Shown: positions 58,066 to 64,000 of the stretch, one piece after another
Numbering within the stretch: the first letter of the stretch is position 1
Layout: each line of letters opens with the position of its first letter
Source of the DNA: Amia ocellicauda
Lineage: Eukaryota > Chordata > Actinopteri > Amiiformes > Amiidae
DNA: 64,000 nucleotides
Direction of reading: 5' to 3'
Assembly (NCBI RefSeq): GCF_036373705.1
Contig: NW_027102750.1
Location: 33,661-97,660 of the forward strand
Made by a program: the position numbers and the translations under genes
The notes under the pieces: model-generated
Told to the model about the DNA's origin: nothing
Databases searched by the model: none
The model's input: the letters and a program-made list of their open reading frames with translations, nothing else

Positions 58066-58281
58066 CAAGAGGCCAGGCTGCATGATGTCTCTTAATGGCT
58101 GGCGGGTATTGACGTAACTTCCAGCAAAAAAAAAAAAAAAATGAAAAATGGAGGGAAAAATATCAGTGCAGCAAAGGGTGTTGACAGTAGCCGGGTACGT
58201 GTACAATTCTTCAATTATATCTCCTCCTGACAGAAAGAGAGAATTAAGAACTACGATGAAGTAACCCAGGAGACGTAAAAA

Positions 58282-58399
58282 GTTTGCAGTACCTGGTATT
58301 TCCAGGAGGTCACCCATCCAAATACTGACCAGGCCCTGCCACGATTTGCTTCCAAGATCTCACAAGATTGGGCGCGTTCAGGACAGTGTGGCCGCAAGC
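58282..58399 (-). rRNA. 5S rRNA copy 4, most diverged
   Basis: 118 bp with many substitutions (GATCTTGGAAGCAAATCGTGG, AGTATTTGGATGGGTGACC). The internal promoter is eroded; probably a pseudogene. Confidence 0.82.
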
Positions 58400-58617
58400 A
58401 AAGAGGCCTGGCTGCATGATGTCTCTTAAAGGCTGGCGGGTATTGACGGAACTTCCAGCAAAAAAAAATAAAAATAAAGAAAAATGGAGGGAAAAATATC
58501 AGTGCAGCAAAGGCTGTTGATAGTAGCCGGGTACGTGTACAATTCCTAAATTATAACACCTCCAGACAGAAAGAGAGTATTAAGAGCTACGATGAAGTTT
58601 CCCAGGAGACGTAAAAA

Positions 58618-58735
58618 GCTGGCAGCACCTGGTATTTCCAGGAGATCACCCATCAAAGTACTGACCAGGCCCTGCCCCGTTTAGCTTCCGAGATCTGTCG
58701 AGATCGGGCGCGTTCAGGACGGTGTGGACGCAAGC
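58618..58735 (-). rRNA. 5S rRNA copy 5
   Basis: 118 bp. The A-box part is of array consensus type; ACTTTGATGGGTGATCTCC carries C-box changes and the 3' end is GCCAGC. Terminator T5. Confidence 0.86.
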
Positions 58736-58944
58736 CAAGAGGGCTGGCTGCATGATATCTCTTAAAGGCTGGCGGGTATTGACGGAACTTCCAGCAAAAA
58801 AAAAAAGAAAAATAGAGGGAAAAATACCAGTGCAGCAAAGGGTGTTGAAAGTAGCCGGGTACGTGTACAATTCTTCAATTATATCTTCTCCAGACAGAAA
58901 GAGAGTATTAAGAGCTACGATGAAGTTTCCCAGGAGACGTAAAA

Positions 58945-59062
58945 GCTTGCAGCACCAGGTATTTCCAGGAGGTCTCACATTCAAGTACTGACCAGGTCCT
59001 GCCCCGTTTAGCTTCCGAGATCTGACGAGATCGGTCGCGTTCAGGATGGTGTGGCCGCAAGC
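58945..59062 (-). rRNA. 5S rRNA copy 6
   Basis: 118 bp, with ACTTGAATGTGAGACC and CTGGTGCTGC changes near the 3' side; terminator reduced to T4. Confidence 0.86.
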
Positions 59063-59272
59063 CAAGATGCCTGGCTGCATGATGTCTCTTAAAGGCTGGC
59101 GGGTATTGACGGAACTTCCAGCAAAAAAAAAAAGAAAAATAGAGGGAAAAATACCAGTGCAGCAAAGGGTGTTGAAAGTAGCCGGGTACGTGTACAATTC
59201 TTCAATTATATCTTCTCCAGACAGAAAGAGAGTATTAAGAGCTACGATGAAGTTCCCCAGGAGACGTAAAAA

Positions 59273-59390
59273 GCTGGCAGCACCTGGTATTTCCTGGAGA
59301 TCTCCCATCCAAGTACTGACCAGGTCCTGCCCCGTTTAGTTTCCGAGATCTGACGAGATCGGGCGCGTTCAGGACTGTGTGTCCGCAAGC
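59273..59390 (-). rRNA. 5S rRNA copy 7
   Basis: 118 bp with an intact ACTTGGATGGGAGA C-box core; changes at ATCTCCAGGAAATACC and the 3' end GCCAGC. Terminator T5. It is one of the better preserved copies. Confidence 0.88.
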
Positions 59391-59607
59391 CGAGAGGCCT
59401 GGTTGCATGATGTCTCTTAAAGGCTGGCGGATATTGACGGAACTTCCAGAAAAAAGAAAAAAGAAAAAGAATAATGGAGGAAAAAATATCAGTGCAGCAA
59501 AGGGTGTTGAAAGTAGCCGGGTACGTGTACATTTCATCAATTATATCTCCTCCAGACAGAAAGAGAGTATTAAGATCTACGATGAAGTTACCCAGGAGAC
59601 GTAAAAA

Positions 59608-59725
59608 GCTTGCAGTACCTGGTATTTCCAGGAGGTCTCCCATCCAAGTACTGATCAGGCGCTGCTCCATTTAGCTTCCGAGATCTGATGAAATCGGGCG
59701 CGTTCAGAACGGTGTGGCCGCAAGC
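59608..59725 (-). rRNA. 5S rRNA copy 8
   Basis: 118 bp, with an intact ACTTGGATGGGAGACC C-box but changes in the middle (AAATGGAGCAGCGCC) and ATTTCATC. Terminator T5. It is the last copy before the inverted LTR element. Confidence 0.88.
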
Positions 59726-59808
59726 CAAGAGGCCTGGCTGCATGATGTCTCTTAAAGGCTGGAGGGTATTGACAGAACTTCCAGCAAAAAAAAAAAAAAA
59801 AAGAAAAA

Positions 59809-59986
59809 TACACATACCACGTGGGCAATTCTAGAGCGTCCCCTAGAGTACAAACAGTGTATCGTGCCTACAAAAGTTTTCTTGTTACTAACCTTTGGAA
59901 TCTGGATTTCTGGACAAAGCTCTCCAATAACTATTACAGAACTTAGTTCTTTTCAGTCTAAGATTCCTCTCACGGGGCACCAATTA
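59809..59986 (-). mobile_element. LTR-retroelement leader with primer-binding site
   Basis: On the minus strand, four bases after the LTR end comes TGGTGCCCCGTGAGAGG (59966-59982), which matches all but one base of the complement of the 3' end of vertebrate elongator tRNA-Met as I recall it. About 155 bp of untranslated leader follow, then the 5S spacer. No gag or pol remains. Confidence 0.7.
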
Positions 59987-60411
59987 TGTAGCGTAAGGTA
60001 CACTTATAAATTTCAATTATAGAAGTGTATTTATAGTATCACCTTATCACGAATCCTGGAATCTTGTAGAACTCAATTTCTGTAATAATTTGACGCAGAC
60101 ACCATTTCCAAAGATATAAATTGTCAAATTTATTCAAAACAAAGACTAAATGTAGCACTACACTAATTATACAAAAGGGAAAAACTAATTAAAATTCAAC
60201 TCTAGATCAACAAATCAAAGACAAATCACTTCCGTGACCAAATCAAAGACCATGGGATCGCATATGATAACACACAAATCGTTAAACAAAAAAGGTTATA
60301 AACACATTGACTACAATACCGGTTAGTAAGACGAAGGTGAGTCTCTCGTTAGTATTATTAGTCACACATTAAATAACTACGCAGGTTAGTATTTATGTCA
60401 GGTAACTTCTC

Positions 60412-60469
<58 letters not shown>

Positions 60470-61861
60470 TCTCATTTACGTTTAGGTGCCAAGAAAGATC
60501 CTATCATTACTTGTTACCACAATTTCCCTTAACTGATTATTATTCAATGATTAAGGATAGGCAGGGCCACCACTAATCTAATGTCTATTAACTTGTGTCA
60601 ATTTCAGAATAAACAGTAAAACAGGAATGAGAAGATATTTCTCGGCGTTGACAGATTTTATTTCTAAAATTATCAACAAAACAGTTTAATGCAACACACA
60701 TTTATATTTAAGAAAACTAAATGATATTACACATTCTAGAGTTATGAATCACAGATTAACATTTCTAATTGATTTCTCAAATGTCATGAATCATGAACTC
60801 CAAACTGTTAAACTTATGTGAACTTCGTCGCAGATAGGCCTCTCTGGCTTCCGGCTCAGATAACAGCACACGGCACGAGTTCCGTGTGGTTGGAACAAAG
60901 GCAGTCCGGTTCGGCTTTGTCCAAGAACTTCCACTCAGTCGATGCACCTGGAAGTTGGGGTTTCGCGAAAGTAGAGTCGTTTCCAAACAGATTTTCCACT
61001 GGTTTGAAGGCTCCAAGGTTGTGCACAAAATCTTCTTTGTAAGCTGGGGTTCCACCGTAGTTACTTGAAGATGAAGTCTTTGAGGAAAGCAGGGCCCTGT
61101 TTGTTCCAAGGGTCAAGTTTCTTAAGACTCAAATAGCTATTTAAATGACTGACACTTTCGTATTCAGTCGACTTAGTCAATTGTCCAGCTGTAAAACTCC
61201 ACTGATCAGGTGGGCACAGGCGGGCAGTGCAGTCTGTAAAGTTCTTTATTTAATAAAGTCCTTTAAAAGAATTCTTCGTACGGCTCAATCTCCTTCTCCC
61301 AGTTTAACTCTTCTGTTGCCGGCAAAGACTTGGTTGGTTTCTGATTCCGGTTCTGGCAACAGAGCTACAGGTTATGCTGTGGCAGCGAGTTACTGGTTCA
61401 GGTGAGAGAGAGAGAGAAAGAAAGGCCGTGTTTGTCCTTTATAGTCTGTCAGATCAATAGGTGATTGGTTCCTGAGTTCTTGAGATTGGATTTCGGTTTC
61501 AGCCCCCAGTGTCCTATTGGAGGGGGGCTTGATTTATGACTGATGTCAATCCATGCCATCTTTTGGAAATGCCGGTTGGCCTGGGTTCGTAGCTCTATGT
61601 CGGGATTTCAGCTCTCATCCACTTCAAAGAGTTTTTATCACCAACAGGCCCCTTTCTCCAGACATCTCATAGCAGAATAACAAACTATTTGGCCTCTTCT
61701 CGGTGCCATCCTCCCCAAAACTGTCACTTTGATGCAAACCAGTTCCAAGCTGATGAGCTAAGGAAATCTGATAACTTTGGGGGGGAGAGGTCTTCTTTAG
61801 ATCCGTGCTTCAGCTCAGAGCCCAAATACTCTTATCCAAATACACCCAACATAACGCTACA
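59987..61861 (-). mobile_element. LTR in inverted orientation, same family as the array
   Basis: Reverse complement of the LTR found in every array unit, with ends TGTAGCGTTATG and CTTACGCTACA, which are better matched to each other than in the array copies. It differs from the array consensus at scattered sites and has a long TA tract at 60414-60467. Because the primer-binding site and leader follow it, this is a 5' LTR rather than a solo LTR. On its 5' side it lies directly against a Tc1 transposase fragment. Confidence 0.85.
60414..60467. repeat. (TA)n tract
   Basis: About 27 TA dinucleotides, at the LTR position where array copies have only about five. Confidence 0.95.
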
Positions 61862-62245
61862 CACCACATCCCAAAGATGCTCTATTGGGTTGAGATCTGG
61901 TGACTGTGGTTGCCAGTTTAGTACAGTGAACTCATTGTCATGTTCAAGAAACCAATTTGAAATGATTCGACCTTTGTGACATGGTGCATTATCCTGCTGG
62001 AAGTAGCCATCAGAGGACGGGTACATGGTGGTCATAAAGGGATGGACATGGTCAGAAACAATGGGCCGTGGCATTTAAACGATGCCCGATTGGCACTAAG
62101 GGGCCTAAAGTGTGCCAAGAAAACATCCCCCACACCATTACACCACCACCACCAGCCTGCACAGTGGTAACAAGGCATGATGGATCCATGTTCTCATTCT
62201 GTATACACCAAATTCTGACTCTGAAATCGAGACTCATCAGACGTA
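61862..62245 (-). pseudogene. Tc1/mariner transposase fragment (DD34E type)
   Basis: On the minus strand: DESRFQSQNLVYTE (first catalytic region), then GGGGVMVWGMFSWHTLGPLV, a frame change, and then GYFQQDNAPCHKGRIISNWF with the second Asp and SPDLNPIEHLWDV with the Glu. These are the standard motifs of Tc1 transposases. The C terminus is cut off at 61861, exactly at the LTR edge, and the N-terminal DNA-binding half is not recognisable upstream. The element is dead. Confidence 0.85.
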
Positions 62246-63500
62246 TGTATGTATGTATGCATGTCCAATTGCTTTGACAATACAAATGCACTGAATTGAG
62301 AGAGAGAGAGAGAGAGAGGTAGTCCAGACCGCTGCAAAATTCCTGCTGAAGTGATCTGGATCACCACACAATGGCCCAAGGACCACTGCAAACTTGGATT
62401 TCAATGTATTTGTGTAATGTGTGTTGCAATAGCACCTACCATGTTCCTTTGTGGTGATCTGGTTAATTCTGATCTGGGAAAACCACAATCCTGCAGGTTT
62501 AATAAGTCTCTCTACACATCAGTCCCTGAGTACCTTCAACCAATGGTCATTTTGACCAATTAAGCCCAAGATTTGAGTCAATTAAGTTGTCAAGGACTAC
62601 CCAGTGAAGACGTGAACTCACGACTAGGTCACACTGTGAGCTCACCAGAGCAGACATTACACTGAGCTCACTGTGAGCTCACTTAGTGCTTTTCCAGCGA
62701 CATGGTGATGGTGCTGGAGCCGGAGCCGCTGCCCTTACTCGGTGGCTAACCCACCTCTATGTTACAAATGTTCCCTAAACACTTATTTTGCAAGATCAAT
62801 AAAAATCCTTTAGGAAATTTAAACTTTTACTGACACACATAGTTAATAGCAATGTATTATAACTTTACCAAAAATAATAATCTGTATATCTTTAATTGTT
62901 TAGACATTATTAAGATATAATGCATCTTTCACATAGGGAACATTTGTAACATGTTAGGAAAAACAAACAAATGATTTGAAAATATTCATAATTACAGCAT
63001 ACAATTTGTCAGGCTTCATAAGAATGGTATTTATAACATACTCTGTAAAAATCAAGCAAATAGCATTTGTGGTTCACAAGAAAATATATATATATATATA
63101 TATAATCAAAGCTATCAGACTATAGCAGCCGTTGTATGAAGACACATACGATTATACAGCATTATTTGGCAGCTTCGCAAGACCTAATTTTAAACGTTGT
63201 TGGTAAGTTAGATAATTAGTGGGGACCCTCTATTTGCAGTTCTTCCCCTCCATAATTGCTAAAATAAAGTTTTACTGACATTTTATTGACCCTACCACTG
63301 CATAGGGCATATCTGTAACATGAACGCTACTGAATGGCACATACATTGAAAACTACAGAGAACTGAGACAAATCCACTTTACACTTCATAAATAATCTTA
63401 AAACGTTTCCAACCAAGGCAACACCCACTTGAAATACATTAATTCTCATTTTTGGTAAACAAAAAGAGAGATTGTTACATATGTTCCCTATGATGCATCT
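62246..63500. other. AT-rich intergenic with simple repeats
   Basis: A (GA)n tract lies at about 62300-62320, GTATGTAT repeats near 62243-62260, repeats of CACTGTGAGCTCAC near 62630-62685, and a (TA)n at 63084-63104. The phrase ATGTTACAAATGTTCCCTA near 62760 recurs in inverse form near 62935 and in similar direct form near 63475. No gene is supported. Confidence 0.35.
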
Positions 63501-63772
63501 ACAGAGAGAGAGAGACAGACAGACACTAACACTCTCTCTCTCTCTCTCTCTCAGCTGGGAGTGTGTGGGAGGGGTCTGCAGTGAGCGGGAGTGCTGCTGA
63601 GAGCTCTGTCCTTTGGCTGCGTTTTTTTGTTGCTTTACTTTTTTCAGTTTGTTTATTTTGTCTTCTGTTTTCAGTGCTTTTCTTATTGTGGGGGAACAGG
63701 GGAGGGGAGGGGGGAGTTCCGGTAGTTCTTCCCGGGTCGGGGGGTCGGACCCCCTGAATGCGTCTTTGATAA
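63500..63772 (+). mobile_element. probable LINE 5' untranslated region
   Basis: A GA/TC-rich stretch (63501-63553) leads into T-rich and then G-rich sequence ending GGGGGTCGGACCCCCTGAAT, directly before the ORF1-like frame. The boundary is uncertain. Confidence 0.45.
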
Positions 63773-64000
63773 GAAAAACTGACCCGACGCCATGGAGTCA
63801 AGATCGCTCCGGTGCAGTTCTGCCCCCTAGAGCAGTGTGTGTTAGCGGTTGGGGAGGTAGCAGGGTGTGAAAATATCAAGTCTGCTGCCATTGTTATCTT
63901 CTTAAAAACCACTGATCTGCTCAATCAGCTAGTGGCTAATGGCACAGTGTTAGACGACACTTTCACCCCGGTGTTGCCGCTCGCTGCTCCTGCCCGGAAG
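63773..64000 (+). CDS. LINE ORF1 (gag-like) 5' fragment, cut by the window edge
   Basis: The frame is open from 63773 to the window end and reads RHGVKIAPVQFC, VLAVGEVAGCENIK, AAIVIFLKTTDLLNQLVANG and TFTPVLPLAAPARK. It resembles the N-terminal part of ORF1 proteins of fish LINEs, which later carry an RNA-recognition-like fold and CCHC zinc knuckles; those parts lie outside the window. No ATG lies in this frame after the upstream stop at 63770, while an ATG at 63792 is in another frame, so a frameshift near the start is likely. Recognition is by recall of similar fish proteins. Confidence 0.6.

Larger units (their letters stand above)
56999..59808 (-). repeat. tandem 5S rRNA gene array
   Basis: Eight full and one truncated 5S copy in the same orientation at spacings of 327-337 bp. 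Each spacer (about 210 bp) has, upstream of the gene on the minus strand, a TTTAAGAG element at about -26 to -33, and further up a T tract from a long A run on the plus strand. Each gene is followed by T4 or T5. The array ends at about 59808, in the A-rich spacer, where an LTR-element leader begins. Confidence 0.92.

Noticed and set aside
61145-61405. Open frame in the inverted LTR
   Set aside because: It is the antisense reading of the same LTR region seen in the array and has no domain.

Overview
This is nuclear DNA from a vertebrate, very probably a ray-finned fish. The transposon families (Tc1/mariner, IS630-like DDE elements, L2 LINEs, a tRNA-headed SINE with a GGAT-type tail, hAT elements, long-LTR retroelements), a vertebrate-type intron-bearing tRNA-Tyr and vertebrate-like 5S and U6 sequences point this way. 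The L2 3' tail resembles what I recall from sturgeon and paddlefish, so a non-teleost fish is possible, at low confidence. I recognise no intact host protein-coding gene. The window is a transposon-rich RNA-gene locus.

Layout. 1-6.3 kb: two decayed IS630-like transposases, a SINE, an internally deleted Tc1 copy, a broken L2 LINE with two 3' tails head to head, and a 1.05-kb element with perfect 41-bp terminal inverted repeats. 6.3-17.9 kb: AT-rich intergenic DNA with a 545-bp inverted repeat (arms at 8.7 and 15.9 kb), two copies of a tRNA-like-plus-hairpin element, a possible solo LTR and a MITE. 18.5-22.5 kb: a virus-like locus. Degenerate minus-strand ORFs, one resembling the N-terminal part of Polinton/adintovirus-type PolB proteins, diverge from a three-exon plus-strand gene with a TATA box.

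22.86-56.0 kb: ten tandem units of about 3.6 kb (long) or 2.7 kb (short). Each long unit carries tRNA-Tyr(GTA, with intron) and tRNA-Lys(TTT). The unit is a nested composite: an ancestral tRNA segment of about 0.97 kb was hit by a non-autonomous hAT element (8-bp duplication AGCCAAGC), which was hit by an LTR now solo (TG...CA, 4-bp duplication ACTG); the composite was then amplified. Four short units share a deletion of about 935 bp that removes tRNA-Tyr and the 5' end of tRNA-Lys. The array runs into a U6 snRNA-like gene (56.2 kb, minus) and then a tandem 5S rRNA array (57.0-59.7 kb, minus; eight full copies and one truncated).

59.8-62.3 kb: an inverted copy of the same LTR, here with a primer-binding site matching elongator tRNA-Met, lying against a Tc1 transposase fragment. 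62.3-64 kb: simple repeats and the 5' end of a LINE ORF1.

All recognisable RNA genes here are of RNA polymerase III type, so the locus reads as a Pol III gene cluster expanded together with the mobile elements lodged in it.
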